Positions 23,372 to 34,319 of a stretch of 64,000 bases of DNA are shown piece after piece (the stretch's first letter is position 1; the number at the start of each line of letters is the position of its first letter). The notes beneath the pieces are model-generated. The model was not told where the DNA came from. It saw nothing but the letters and a program-made list of their open reading frames with translations, and ran no database searches. The DNA comes from Euborellia annulipes (taxonomy: Eukaryota > Arthropoda > Insecta > Dermaptera > Anisolabididae). The position numbers and the translations under genes were made by a program. The stretch covers positions 19,609 through 83,608 of the forward strand of contig JAKCPI010005636.1 of NCBI GenBank assembly GCA_023213315.1. Reading direction: 5' to 3'.

Positions 23372-23479
23372 TTCAACTTATATGCTTATTTAACAACTTT
23401 TTATTCAAGTTTTTTATGCTTTTTTAAGCACTTTTTTTTCCATTTTTTTATGCTTTTTGTCCGGTCTCTAGTGATTAAA

Positions 23480-24060
23480 TACTTATGATATTATATTGAT
23501 TAATAGAAACTTAGAAAAAAATAGCTATTTTTTTTTTTTTTATTAATATATTTCTCTATTTTATACGTGTATTGTTTTTACATTCTTAGCTGCATATTTT
23601 GCAAAAAAAAAAAAAAAAAAAATTCAATAAGAATGAAATATAGTAATCCCTCCCTCTCTTGAAATATCTCTAGAATCGTGAATCAGGTCAAATAAGAATT
23701 AAATAATTCCTTTAACTTGAAATGAACAGCCTTGTCCCTTTGATTTGGTAATTTCTTGCTCCATGATCTAAGGTTCGTTTCCCATCCTAGGCGATAAAAT
23801 TAATTTACATTATATTGTCTGACAATTATACATAAGAATTTTAAGTAGCGATTTCTTTCGTTATTTGTATATCAAACAAAATGCTTCTAAGAATGGTACT
23901 TCACTCACTCAATTATCGATTCCTTGCGATTGACATGTCCTCAATTACTCCTTTAATTGGAACATGTGAGATCGGGAAGTCTATTATAAAACAATAATCT
24001 TGTATTTATTGTTATCTAAAGTCTCGAGTCGATTTTCGTATATCAGCTTAATTATAATTT
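23480..24060. other. AT-rich stretch without recognised feature
   Basis: Nothing recognised. Confidence 0.4.
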
Positions 24061-24061
24061 T

Positions 24062-24615
24062 AAAAAAATTTGGTGTGATTTACAAACTACACACTACTTT
24101 CTCTTACCTACGGTAATCAAAAGTTGTGTACTGTTTCCTGTCACACTAGATTTTTTTTTGTGTCGAGATATATTTAGTTTCAATATTTTCACCGTTTCAT
24201 AAGTAAAAAAATAAAAAAGTCAATTGATTCAAAATTTTCATAGGCTCCGTCTTAGAGATAAAAAATTTCATAAGAATTGGGAAAAAAATTTTTAGATGTG
24301 TAAAAAGTTCCAAAGGGGACTGGAGTCCTCCCTTTTGAACCGAAATTAACATGCAAATCTCCATAGGGATTTAACATTGGCTCTATGGAAGGAAGAGCCG
24401 GAAAAAGAATTTGAAAAATCTGAAATACTTCAATAATGTAAAAAATTCAAACAATTTTCACGAAAAATTTTACTGATATACTTTTTAAAAAGCATCTAAA
24501 AAAAAGTTGATTTATGAATTTTAATCAAAATGGGAAAATATTTCGATTTTGTTACCATGGCAACTGTTTCTCCCATCTTTTTTCTATGGAGTATTTTACT
24601 CTTTTACTTATGCAG
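24062..24615 (-). repeat. Family A repeat, partial minus copy
   Basis: Degenerate hairpin TTTGGTGTGATTTACAAAC ... CTGTCACACTAGATT, then GTGTCGAGATATATTTAGTT. The rest resembles the variant copy at 30557-31299 in reverse. Confidence 0.65.
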
Positions 24616-24944
24616 TTTATTTAGTATTTAACGCAACCCAAAGACACTGGTACGTTATGCTAAAAATACTGAGGACGCTTCCATCCCACTGACACCAAAA
24701 AAATTATAATAATCCAATAATACCCAAAGAATCGTTATGCCCTTTCTTGGTAGAATAGAAATTTTAATAATTATTCATCAGATCTTTTACCAAATAAAAT
24801 TCTAGAAATTATAGCTTATAATAACAAATTAAATTACCATCTTCGTAAATCACGTGTGTTTTAATGTTAATCAAAGAAAGACAGAAGAGGCACTATAAAG
24901 ATTTATACTTTCACTCGAGTAGCATCAAGTCGCAAAGACTACTT

Positions 24945-25015
24945 TCTGCTTAGGTTGAGGTTTGTAGGTCGGAAGCACAGCTGTGTCGGAGCCTGGATTT
25001 GAACCCAACACCTTT
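24945..25015 (-). repeat. tRNA-like relic
   Basis: Minus-strand GGGTTCAAATCCAGGCTCCG gives a B box and 3' tRNA-like flank. The A box is weak. Confidence 0.45.
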
Positions 25016-25019
25016 AGCT

Positions 25020-25870
25020 TGACTTTGTCGTTGTTTTTGTAGATGTTGCTGTTGTTGTTGTTGTTATGTCAAACCATCTTTATCAGAATTGGAGTCGTCC
25101 ATTTACTTCTAACAAAAGATAAAAGCGAATGCTTTTAGACTTGGGGGGAAAATAATGAAATAGGAAAAAATATCTTTAAGAAATTTAAGATCTCTGATAT
25201 TTTGACTCCTTATTTTTTGTTTTTGTCATTTAAGAATATATAGGCGACTTTCTTAGATCGTTCAATCGTGTCTATCCCTTTTTGCCCTTACATATATCTA
25301 TGCCAATACAATGATAGTGCTTTCGATAATTAAGGTTTTATTTTTGGCAATCATAATTTATTCAGATGGTTTAAAAATTACATTAAGATGAGTCCTTTAA
25401 GGACCGGTTGCTTCACTTCTAGTCAATTAGCAAACATATTCGACCGATAGCAAATCATCGATATAGTAAGCAAGAACACCCTAAACCTTCGAGTTAAAAA
25501 ATGAGTAGTTTTCACATATAATTAGCTATCTGAAGAATAGGGTCAGTTTTGTAGAATATAAAACTAAGGTATTAAAAATTAAATTAATTAAAATAAATAT
25601 TAAAAATTAAAATAATAGAATCTAATTAATTTTTTAATAAAAATTTAAAAATAAAAAAAAAAAAATTAATAATAAAAAACGAGGCTTGTGTTTCTAATTT
25701 CACCCCTTAGTTAAGCCTTATACCGAACTTTGGGTATTAGCTAGTTACCTACGCCCTGGGTTGTTAATCATATGATTAGCTTAATTAGATATGAAAAGAC
25801 TCGAAAGACAATGTCATCTAGCATAACCGAGGGATTGCTAGTTAATTAGAAGTGAAGCAACGAACCCTAA
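25020..25870. other. AT-rich stretch without recognised feature
   Basis: A short GTTGTTGTTGTTGTT run near 25043. Nothing else recognised. Confidence 0.4.
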
Positions 25871-25884
25871 GTCTCCCATCAGTG

Positions 25885-26247
25885 CAGGGGCGCCGGAACG
25901 AATTTGAATCAGGGGGGGGCAAAAAATTTTTTTTAGAAAATTAAAATAATTTAATATGTTTAAATAGTATAAAACAAAAACAAATCTACTATAAAACTTT
26001 AAAAATTTTAAATAAAATCACAATTTTAATAAAATTAAAATTTTAAAAAATTTGGTAGTGATTTTTCAAAAATTTTTGGAAAAAAATGAATTTCTTACTC
26101 TTTTAATTTAGAAGATTTTATTTTTCAAAAGTAAAAATATATCATTTTTAACAATAAATGAAATAAAAAAAAAATTGCCCCCTCTGCCCCCCCTGTAGGA
26201 TGCCAGGGGGGGCAATGTACCCTTGCCCCCCCCCAGCCGCGCCTATG
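25885..26247. mobile_element. hAT-type MITE with perfect 8-bp TSD CATCAGTG
   Basis: Identical CATCAGTG flanks (25877-25884, 26248-26255). Ends CAGGGGCGCCGG and CCAGCCGCGCCTATG are imperfect inverted repeats. AT-rich core with G-run and C-run near the ends. No ORF. Confidence 0.85.
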
Positions 26248-26430
26248 CATCAGTGGACCTCCAGCACATGGCATCTACATAAATTTCTATTTTTCATTAA
26301 AAATTCTCTTTAAAATTCAATCTTACGACGGAAATCTGTTCAAATTTGGTGATTTTAATGGAGATCCACCCGCAGTAAATATCTCTATATGATTTTTAAA
26401 CCACCTGGATAAATTATAATTACTCCAAAC

Positions 26431-26596
26431 CATGGGCGTAACTAGGGGGTGCCGGGTGGGCCCGGCCTTCCCCATAAGCTCGTGCCCCCTCCCCCCAGGA
26501 AGCTCCCTGCCCCAAGAAAATATGGGGCTTTCCAGGCCCCCCGGAGGATAGCTGGTCCCATGCTCCCCCCCCCCAGCGAGGATAGTTACGCCCATG
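26431..26596. mobile_element. MITE, second copy of the CATGGGC-ended family
   Basis: Ends CATGGGCGTAACTAG and ATAGTTACGCCCATG. The interior AAGAAAATATGGGGCTTTCC is the reverse complement of the copy at 12080-12242. The TSD is degraded. Confidence 0.8.
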
Positions 26597-26599
26597 CTG

Positions 26600-27645
26600 A
26601 AAAAGAAACATTTATCGAAAGCTGAGAGCTTTATTTATAATCAATGACTATACTAAAGTGATCGGTGATAATCGTTACTGTAATTACTCGTAATTATATA
26701 TTTAAATTAATTATTTTAAATACATTTTACTAGTCAGAACAGAGGCCTCCAAATTATATAACTAACATTACAAGCCCGCTTAAATCTTTAGTTTTAAAAA
26801 TTTTATTTTATTTAAATTTGTTCAAATTTTATACCGGATTTTCTTGAAATGTCTATCTCTCTTCCCAGATTTTTTTTTGATTTCGCCCATTCTGGAAGAT
26901 CAAACCCACCCCATCCGTTAAAATTAAAAAATTTATTTAATTAGTAATTCAAACTTTTATTTGTTCCATTGCGAGTTTAAATAAAAAAAAAAAACAATTA
27001 GGTTTATATAATAGAACATATTTATTGGCAGACAACTAAAAAAAATTCACGTGATTAGTAAAATTGAATTAAAATTATTTGCTGTCTTTTGTTTTTACTT
27101 TCTCATACGTAATAAAATTATATAAAAAAATTGAATTAAAAATTGCGGATCTCGGCCTACAAATATTTTAATATATTGTATAATTTCTCCTTGAATTTAT
27201 TTTTCTCTTTTTATCAAGAATTAATTGTCTATCACAAACAAGTTAGAATAATTAATATAGAAATTTCTTTTATTCGATTTATTTGGAATTTTTATAATAC
27301 AAATTTGTCAATTTTCCACCTGTTTCTCTACAAGTTTCAACAAGTTTTTCCTCATCGGCTCTAGCTTACTTTTAGTTAGTAGAGAGATTTAGTAGTGAGT
27401 CAGTTACTTCAGAGAGAGCTCGGGTCCGCGCAGCCTCCTGCCAAAAAGCCTATATTTTCTAAAATTCGACACTTCATTAGGTAAATTGCTTCACTCTATT
27501 TTCTTAAATCTTTCTTTTATTATTTTTAAAATGATTTAGCCATACATTTAGACCTATACGGTATATTTAAACTTTTCATTTGTGATAGATATTAGATTTC
27601 AAAGTATGCTTTACTAGTCAGTTATCCTAAGTTCGTCCCTATATG
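26600..27645. other. Mostly AT-rich; one short GC-rich patch
   Basis: GTTACTTCAGAGAGAGCTCG and a following CGCGCAGCCTCC patch near 27400-27440 stand out from AT-rich surroundings but contain no long ORF or splice pair that I can defend. Confidence 0.35.
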
Positions 27646-27647
27646 CC

Positions 27648-28410
27648 CCGATATTCTCTAATTTTTATTATGTTCCGGACCTTAGAATACAAACTTATGC
27701 ATATAGGTAGGTGTCTCTGTGAAGATTTGGATTAGATGTTGGTAATTTTTACTGTTGATATAGAGGCTTTAAACTCATTGCATACCCATTAGTCGGGTAT
27801 CCTTCTCCCGTAACTCCCGAACTGATACAAATGAATAAAGGACGCCTGTGGTTAGAGGACCATGAAAATGGTCCAAAAGCCGGACTAATTCAAGTCATAT
27901 GGCGTGTTATCCATTTACACCAGAACCCACGGCTTCGGGTAGTTTTCCTCGTAGTCAAGCCCAGAATCTCCAGACATTCCAAGATGTATAACATGCACAA
28001 GAATAGTTGTAAAACAAATGGATTTTGTTTTAAAACTCATGAATTTTAATATAATGCAAATATTAATAATAATAGATAGAACTTTTTATAGCTATATTGA
28101 CTGGATATCCTGGATAAAGGTTTACTAGTTCAAGCCAAAAAGTGTATTGCTGACGGTTGATCCAAAGATATCTAGCCATTTTAAGCCATTTGGCATGTTA
28201 TACATTTAATTTATATTAGAACCCAAGACTGAAGTGTTTCACCCACTATGACTTGGTCTGGAGATCAGGATCCACATATGATCAATTGATTAGTAAACTA
28301 TAATATTGGATTGGCTAGAGATCCTGAGTTCCTCGATATTCTCCAATTTGTATGTTTCGGACCCTAGAATACAAACATACAGGTGTCTGTGTGTAGATTT
28401 AGATTTCTAT
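27648..28410 (+). repeat. Diverged direct repeat, about 680-bp spacing
   Basis: CGATATTCTCTAATTTTTAT ... CCTTAGAATACAAACT ... GGTGTCTCTGTGAAGATTTG (27650-27733) recurs as CGATATTCTCCAATTTGTAT ... CCCTAGAATACAAACA ... GGTGTCTGTGTGTAGATTT (28334-28402). Sequence after both copies is also similar (CCTTCTCCCGTAAC at 27800, CCTTCTCCCATAAC at 28480). The 72-codon ORF within has no domain. Confidence 0.65.
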
Positions 28411-28489
28411 TTCTGCAATCCTTTAACTGCAATTGATGAAACTTAATATTTGATAATAATTAGGCGCTTAGTAAGACAACCTTCTCCCA

Positions 28490-29350
28490 TAACAATTCTT
28501 TATCTTTAAATTTAACAACAGTTTGAGGAGAGAAATCGGAAAGTTTGGCAATTTAGTTTTTTTTTTTTTTAACGAAAAGCAAATATCCATCGCTTTCTAA
28601 TGTAAATATTAAAAGTAAATGATTAAAAAAAAAATATTATTAAAATTCAAGATGAGCTAATCAATATTTTTCTTTGATTGGATATATGAAAGTAGTGAAA
28701 TTTAAAAAGGAAAATAATTTTTCCCTCTTAATTAATTCGAATTTGACAAATACATAGAGATAGAAAGAAATATATACCTTTTAAGGAAAATTATGAAATT
28801 TAAATAAATAATGATAAGTAAATGAGAAGTATTTTTTCATATGTTGATTGGCATTTTTTCTTTCAATCGACATCAGGCCTTAATAGGGGTCGGCGTTTCT
28901 TTATCTTAATCAGATCATCTTTTAATTTTTTGTTATTTCTACCAAAATCCTGCATTTCTATGTCTATTTGACCCACTATAACTCTTTAATTAATTAATTT
29001 TTCTGATTTTTGTTTGAGGTAGTCAGTCTCTTGATCTCTTCGAAGATTATGTTCCTAGTCCATTCAATCTGTTTTAAAGTGTGATTATATTAATGTTAAA
29101 AAAAAATTCTAAAATTTTCCGTGTATTATCTTAGACAATTTTCACAATAAATCCCCTTAGACTTTTTGAACTTCGGTGAAACTTTGTACTTTTGAGATTT
29201 TGATTTCTTCTAATCTAAAATTTCTAATTTCTATTTCTAATAATAATATCAAAATTGGCTAGTAACTCATTATAAGGATTTGATCATATCTTCCATGATC
29301 ATATATGAACTCTAAATAAACAATATGATAATGTAAAATATATTTATTTT
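28490..29350. other. AT-rich stretch without recognised feature
   Basis: Nothing recognised. Confidence 0.4.
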
Positions 29351-29356
29351 TAATAG

Positions 29357-29555
29357 GAAGAGGTTTGCAGCTAAATGAAAAGAGCCTCTATTATTAAATA
29401 AACTCTTTAATCCGGACGTTTCGGCATAGATTTACTGTGCCATCATCAGCCTTAAAAGTCATCAAATATTCACACAGTAAATCTATGCCGAAACGTACGG
29501 ATTAAAGAGTTTATTTAATAATAGAGGCTCTATTCATTTGGCTGCAAACCTCTTC
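29357..29555. repeat. Short inverted-repeat element with hammerhead-like motif
   Basis: Left arm (29357-29439) and right arm (29473-29555) are nearly perfect inverse complements, from GAAGAGGTTTGCAG to CTGCAAACCTCTTC. On the minus strand the left arm carries CTGATGAT, GGCA/TGCC stem and GAAACGTC (29411-29452). The right arm keeps only the stem and GAAACGTAC half. Confidence 0.8.
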
Positions 29556-29599
29556 GGTTTTTATTTGGATCTTTTTCACATATTTCTTCTAGATAAGTT

Positions 29600-30550
29600 T
29601 TATACACCATATTTTCCAAAAGTTTATTTAAGATAGGATCGTAGGAGGACCAGGAGAGGAATATGGAGACCTAAACCCTCCCTCCCTCCCCGAATTTCCA
29701 AAAAATTATAAATAAATAAAGGGTAAAATATAGAAAAAAATTTGGTGTTCAAATTTTAAATACTTTAGTGTTAGAAATTATTTATTTTTATTTTGATTTA
29801 ACACCTGTATCTGCTAACTTGCAGTTTCCTTCTGGTGTTTTTTAGCAGGATAGAGTCTCTGAAATAGAATTGTCTTTTAATTAAACAATTCTCCATCCAA
29901 CGAAATGTTTAAATAGCTCCCTTAAAATTAAAGTTTTAAAGATATATATATATAGAAAAAATATCTTTTCAGAAAAAAAAAAATATAATTTACTCTCGTT
30001 CTCAAGGGACTCGCTCTTTGCTACTTGTGATATTTATCCAAGCGTCCAATTTTAGGACCCACTTGAAGCCTTTATATACAATTTTAATGAAACTCGTAAC
30101 TCATCCTCATGTATAGTAATATTATGATAATTTTTTTTTTTTCATTTATTTGAAAAGAGAGAGTTATAAATCTATTCTCTTTAAATTTAGAATATAATAA
30201 AAATAAAACGAGAAGAGATTCCTTAATGGTTGCCTTGAACTGATTTGGGTCAGAATTGCTCAACGTCATTTGATGATTTTCATTTGACCACGTAAAATAT
30301 CATTTTTCACGAAAAATCTATGGAACAGAAAAATATTAATAATGAATTTTAAATTCAATTCGTAAAATTTTCCTTTTTTTTTATTTGCTAATCGCACACT
30401 TCTTAGGTCTGTGTGTACTTTGATATTAGTGCCCCCCACGAATGAACAAGCGAGAGCTTGAGAGCTAATTTATAGATAATTTTTTTCTGTAAAAAAAAAT
30501 ATTCATTTTTAATAATATCTAAATAGTTTTTGACTACCCATGCTCTTAAT
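29600..30550. other. AT-rich stretch without recognised feature
   Basis: Nothing recognised on either strand. Confidence 0.4.
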
Positions 30551-30556
30551 TGTTTT

Positions 30557-31299
30557 TACTTTTCTTACCTTTATATGTAATATATAGGCCTAGAGAGAAA
30601 GTATTGCTATCATGTCAAAAATTTGATGTCGAGATTTTGAAGGTTATACACGTTCTGAGGTTCTCTGAGTCCAAAAAAGTTGTTTTCGAAACATGGTTTT
30701 TCCATGTGTCTGTGTGTAACGATTTTAAGCATGAAAGAAATGAGCAATGCGGGGTTAAAATTTTATATTTAAGTTAGGACACTTAAAATAAGCTTTTGAA
30801 CAAAAACGGTCAAAAAGTACTAGTACTTTACTGAAGTAGAATTAGTTTTTTTTTTCTCTTTTCCCAAAATTGGTTCTAACAATTTTGATTGAAATTCATA
30901 AATCAACTATTTTTTAGATGCTCTTTAAAAAGTATATCAGTAAAATTTTTCTTAAAAGTTGTTTGAAGTACACTTTACTGATGTAGTATTTCAGATTTTT
31001 CAATTTCATTTTTCGGCTCCTCCTTCGATTTTATATCCCTATGGGGGTTTGCAAGTTAATTTTGATTTAAAAGGAGGTCAGGTCCCCTTTAGAACTTTTT
31101 ACAAAAAAATTTTTCAATTCTTATGAATTTTAGTATTTATTTAGGATTCTCTTTTGTGTATAAAATATTCAAATATGGGAGTAAAATTTTGAAAAATTAC
31201 CATAGTTTTTATTTCAAGCAGTCAACATTTAACTAAGGTCCTATGGTAAACTAAATATATCTCGACACAACGCAGTGCGATAAGTCACTACAGATTTTT
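30557..31299 (+). repeat. Family A repeat, variant plus copy
   Basis: Head ACTTTTCTTACCTTTATATG, AATTTGATGTCGAGATTTTG, CGTTCTGAGGTTCTCTGAGTC and AAAAGTACTAGTACTTTAC. The 3' half differs from the main type (GGGGGTTTGCAAGTTAATTT) and matches the 24.0-24.6 kb copy. Ends near AAGTCACTACAGATT. Confidence 0.75.
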
Positions 31300-32035
31300 T
31301 TATAGCATATAGGGGCAAATGTGAAAAAAATAAACATTCCAAATTTCAAAAAAAAAAAAAAAAAAATTAACTACTGTATAAACAAAATTTTATTCTATTG
31401 ACTATATTTTCTAGTGAAATAGTCTCTACTCAAGGTTGTCTAATTAATTATTAATAAGAAAAGATTTAGTTATTTATTTGGGTTTTCCTAATGCTGATTT
31501 TTACGTAGCCATTTGGATAATTTATGAAATTATTTGAAAAGTAAAAATAAATAATTAAAAATTTAAACCCACATTTCACGGAGATATATGTTTATTTCTT
31601 CTTAAAATTAAAGAGAGATTTACACTCCCCCGCAAAAAAAGTGGCGCACTTTGTTTCTTCTTTAAGAAGACCTGTTCTAATCTATTCTAATGATACTGTA
31701 ATTTATTAAACATTTAATATGAATAAACTTATACATTTCTAAATAACTTTAGCACCAATTCAAAACATTTTAATCAAATTATACAATTTAAATAAAATAA
31801 AGAAAAATATGTGTATTTTTCAATTTTTGAGGCAAATCAACTTAATCTCGATATGTTTTGTTGGATATTAATTAAAAATTTTGTTTTTATAAGAATTTCC
31901 ACTAAATAGAACAGAGAAAAACTGAAAAGGAGAGATTATTTTAAAATATTAAAAATTTGGCGTTTAATAAAAAAATTTCAACATTTTTGTCTTTGTTTTG
32001 ATTAAATTATAATCTATATATAATAATTACGGAGT

Positions 32036-32097
32036 GTCCGTCTGTCCGTCTGTCCGTCTGTCTGTCCGTCTGTCTGTCCGTCTGTCTGTCCGTCTGT
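32036..32097 (+). repeat. GTCCGTCTGTC microsatellite
   Basis: Alternating GTCC and GTCT tetranucleotides just inside the Helitron 5' end. Confidence 0.9.
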
Positions 32098-32378
32098 CAC
32101 GCTCTGTTTGACCAACTTCCCGTTAGAATTTTGAAACGAAATTTTGCAGTCTTATAGAGGACGTTATAGAGAGTCCCGGAAAAATACTCGGGTCCCAAAA
32201 TTCCTATAACTTTTTGAGTTATTAATTCTTAAAGTTACGATTTCTCCCATAGGAAATGTATAGAGAAATATTCAAGTATTCTTTGAAGTTGTGTATTCTA
32301 TGAAGGTAAACAAATCCTCAAGCAGGCACTGGATTGGAATACGTAGTAATATAATTTTCTTTTTATAATGAATAAAAA

Positions 32379-32782
32379 GGCGAGGGTCCGCCGCAGGCGG
32401 GCCCGAGCCAGCGGCTGGGGGGGTCCAGGGGGCTTAGCCCCCCTGTCTAGACGCCAGCCCGTTTCTCATATTTAAGGCGAGGGTCCGCCGCAGGCGGGCC
32501 CGAGCCAGCTGGTGGGGGGTCCAGGGGGCGTAGCCCCCCTGTCTAGACGCCAGCCCGTTTCTCATATTTAAGAAAGGCGAGGGTCCGCCGCAGGCGGGCC
32601 CGAGCCAGCTGGTGGGGGTCCAGGGGGGCGTAGCCCCCTCCCTCTAGACGCCAGCCCGTTTCTCATATTTAAGAAAGGCGAGGGTCCGCCGCAGGCGGGC
32701 CCGAGCCAGCGGCTGGGGGGTCCAGGGGGCGTAGCCCTCCTGGCTAGACGCGAAGCCCGCCGAAGGCGGGCGGCGCGGCTAG
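32379..32782 (+). repeat. Four GC-rich tandem units in the Helitron 3' half
   Basis: Units start at 32379, 32476, 32576 and 32677 (periods 97, 100 and 101 bp). Each starts GGCGAGGGTCCGCCGCAGGC and includes CCCGAGCCAGC, GGTCCAGGGGG, GTAGCCC and CTAGACGC. The last unit runs directly into the terminal hairpin. GC content is far above the window average. Confidence 0.92.
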
Positions 32783-33116
32783 TTATTTATTAAAATGATA
32801 TGAATTTGTATTGAATTTACTTAGAAATGTATAAGATATTTCATATTAAATGTTTAATAAATTTCGGTATCATTTAGGTAGTGTAAAATAGGTCTTTTTA
32901 AGAAGAAACAAAGTGCGCCACTTTTTTTGCGGGGCAGTGTATATTTGTAGGTGCGCATCGCCTGGCCCCTTGGCCCCAGTTTCTAATATAAATCTCACAT
33001 TTAATTATTAAATTAAATAATTACGCTGTCTAAGATCGACTCTACCTGAGTGTTAAAGAGAAAAAAAAACGCTATATTTTCAGCAATTGTTTTTAATTCG
33101 TTAGCAAGGCAATATT

Positions 33117-33160
33117 TCCAGATATTTCGGAGACCTATCGGCACTCCTTCCTCAGAGGAT
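33117..33160 (-). ncRNA. Hammerhead-variant-like motif, left arm
   Basis: On the minus strand: CTGAGGAA, stem GGAG/CTCC and GAAATATC followed by TGGA. The upstream stem I strand reads TCCT, where the right-arm copy has TCCA. Confidence 0.6.
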
Positions 33161-33397
33161 CTATATTAACATAAAAGGGGACATCTGTGAGAAAATGCGG
33201 TGGGTCATAAATAATGTTTCGAAAAAATGTTACAAAAAGATACATACTTCACCTCAAATTCACCACATTACGGCCCTTATAATTAAAACGCTGGTGAATT
33301 TGAGGTGAAGTATGTATCTTTTTGTAACATTTTTTCGAAACATTATTTATGACCCACCGCATTTTCTCACAGATGTCCCCTTTTCTGTTAATATAGA

Positions 33398-33440
33398 TCC
33401 ACTGAGGAAGGAGTGCCGATAGGTCTCCGAAATATCTGGA
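33398..33440 (+). ncRNA. Hammerhead-variant-like motif, right arm (best example)
   Basis: TCCA (stem I), CTGAGGA (core), A, GGAG ... CTCC (stem II), GAAA, then the self-complementary ATAT overlapping it, C as the candidate cleavage base, and TGGA closing stem I. All conserved core positions are present. The stem III sequence is too short to form within one molecule but is self-complementary, as in PLE-associated minimal hammerheads reported to act as dimers. Confidence 0.65.
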
Positions 33441-33509
33441 AATATTGCCTTGCTAACGAATTAAAAACAATTGCTGAAAATAATAGCGTTTTTTTTCTCT
33501 TTAATAAAC

Positions 33510-34095
33510 CAACTTCAGCAACACCACTTGAGGAGAATCTATCTGAGTGTTTTGAATATTATAATTATCTGATTCAATACATAAATAATTCTTATGAGCA
33601 GGTTGGCGGTTACTAGAAAAATTTAAAAAATATCCGATTATCTTGGCCTGTCATTTTCCTCCTACACATCTAAAGAGCTATCTATCATTCATTTTGGCAA
33701 ATTCGAAGAATATAATTTAGGAGAGATTTTTAAATATAAGAGCTTCTTTAATTTTGTTTGTAATTCGATGCACCTTGAAAGACCTTGGTTGCCATTGTCA
33801 AAGAGTTCCTAATAATTATGATGAGAATTATAGCTTTAAAAAATGAATCTAGAAGTTAATAATTTCTTTCCAAGGGAAGGTCACCAATCACATCATATGT
33901 ACTTTTTTTTTTACTAAAAAATCCATCTAAAATTGAAAGATTGAAAGTCTTACTTTAATATGAAAACGTTTAGGATTTCGTCATTTTCTTGATATAGTAA
34001 CCTAGCAGTATGTAATTGAGTTAGTATTTGAAAATTTGATTTACCACGCCTTTCATATATAATTTTTCAAATAAAAAATGCTTTGGGCCCTCTTT
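33510..34095. other. AT-rich stretch without recognised feature
   Basis: Nothing recognised beyond AT-rich sequence. Confidence 0.4.
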
Positions 34096-34099
34096 CGGT

Positions 34100-34316
34100 G
34101 ATACAGCCGGACCACAAGTGTTTGATGTCCTCGAGAACGGAGCCTTGTGCTTAGGCAACCAAAAGGCTTAGCCGCCGATATTGTTGTCTTAAAAGTAACT
34201 TTTTCCCTTCAGGTTGCATTAAAAAAAGATGATTTATTTATTTTAGAAATATTTATTTGGTTGAATTATCTTAAGGCTCCACTCTTGAGCACTTGTGGCC
34301 TCGACTGTACACCTGC
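34100..34316. mobile_element. Family F MITE (TACAGYCG ends)
   Basis: Left GATACAGCCGGACCACAAGT and CGGAGCCTTGTGCTTAGG are mirrored by CTTAAGGCTCC and CACTTGTGGCCTCGACTGTA. A related element, itself interrupted, lies at about 56675-57112. The 74-codon ORF is a by-product. Confidence 0.7.
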
Positions 34317-34319
34317 GCC

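Larger units (their letters stand above)
20995..23470. mobile_element. TIR element with 8-bp TSD GTGATTAA, holding nested repeats
   Basis: Ends TAGAGACCGGA and TCCGGTCTCTA are flanked by GTGATTAA on both sides (20987-20994, 23471-23478). Further copies of the same terminus occur inside at about 21500 and 22757. The interior holds inverted segments (21355-21450 against 21610-21700; 20997-21110 against 22650-22760) and two family A copies. An 8-bp TSD fits hAT. The nested, partly palindromic structure suggests insertion of one copy into another. No transposase was found. Confidence 0.7.
32013..32782 (+). mobile_element. Complete non-autonomous Helitron
   Basis: The 5' end TCTATATATAATAATTACGG follows host A (32012). 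The 3' end has a hairpin GCCCGCC-GAA-GGCGGGC (32755-32771), then GGCGCGGCTAG ending at 32782, with host T next. TC...CTAG ends, a 3' hairpin about 11 bases from the end and A|T insertion without TSD are the defining Helitron features. It carries no Rep/helicase ORF. It contains a GTCCGTCTGTC microsatellite and four tandem GC-rich units. A truncated relative lies at 18225-18397. Confidence 0.92.
31623..32939. mobile_element. Tc1/mariner-like MITE with TA target, interrupted by a Helitron
   Basis: TA (31621-31622) precedes CACTCCCCCGCAAAAAAAGT. The right end CTTTTTTTGCGGGGCAGTG is followed by TA (32940-32941). The inverted repeats extend about 120 bp inward, through AAGTGCGCCACTTT and TTTAATAAATTTCGG-type sequence. 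TA duplication and the CACTGCCCCGC terminus fit Tc1/mariner non-autonomous elements. No transposase ORF. Confidence 0.85.
33053..33504. repeat. Inverted-repeat element with two hammerhead-like motifs
   Basis: Left arm (33053-about 33260) and right arm (about 33296-33504) are near-perfect inverse complements, from TTAAAGAGAAAAAAAAACGC inward to TGAATTTGAGGTGAAG. Both arms carry a hammerhead-like motif oriented outward. A 67-codon ORF starting in the right arm (33413) is not conserved in the left arm. Confidence 0.88.

Noticed and set aside
32379..32782. CRISPR-like array (four regular GC-rich repeats)
   Set aside because: Units are contiguous tandem repeats without unique spacers, inside a eukaryotic Helitron.
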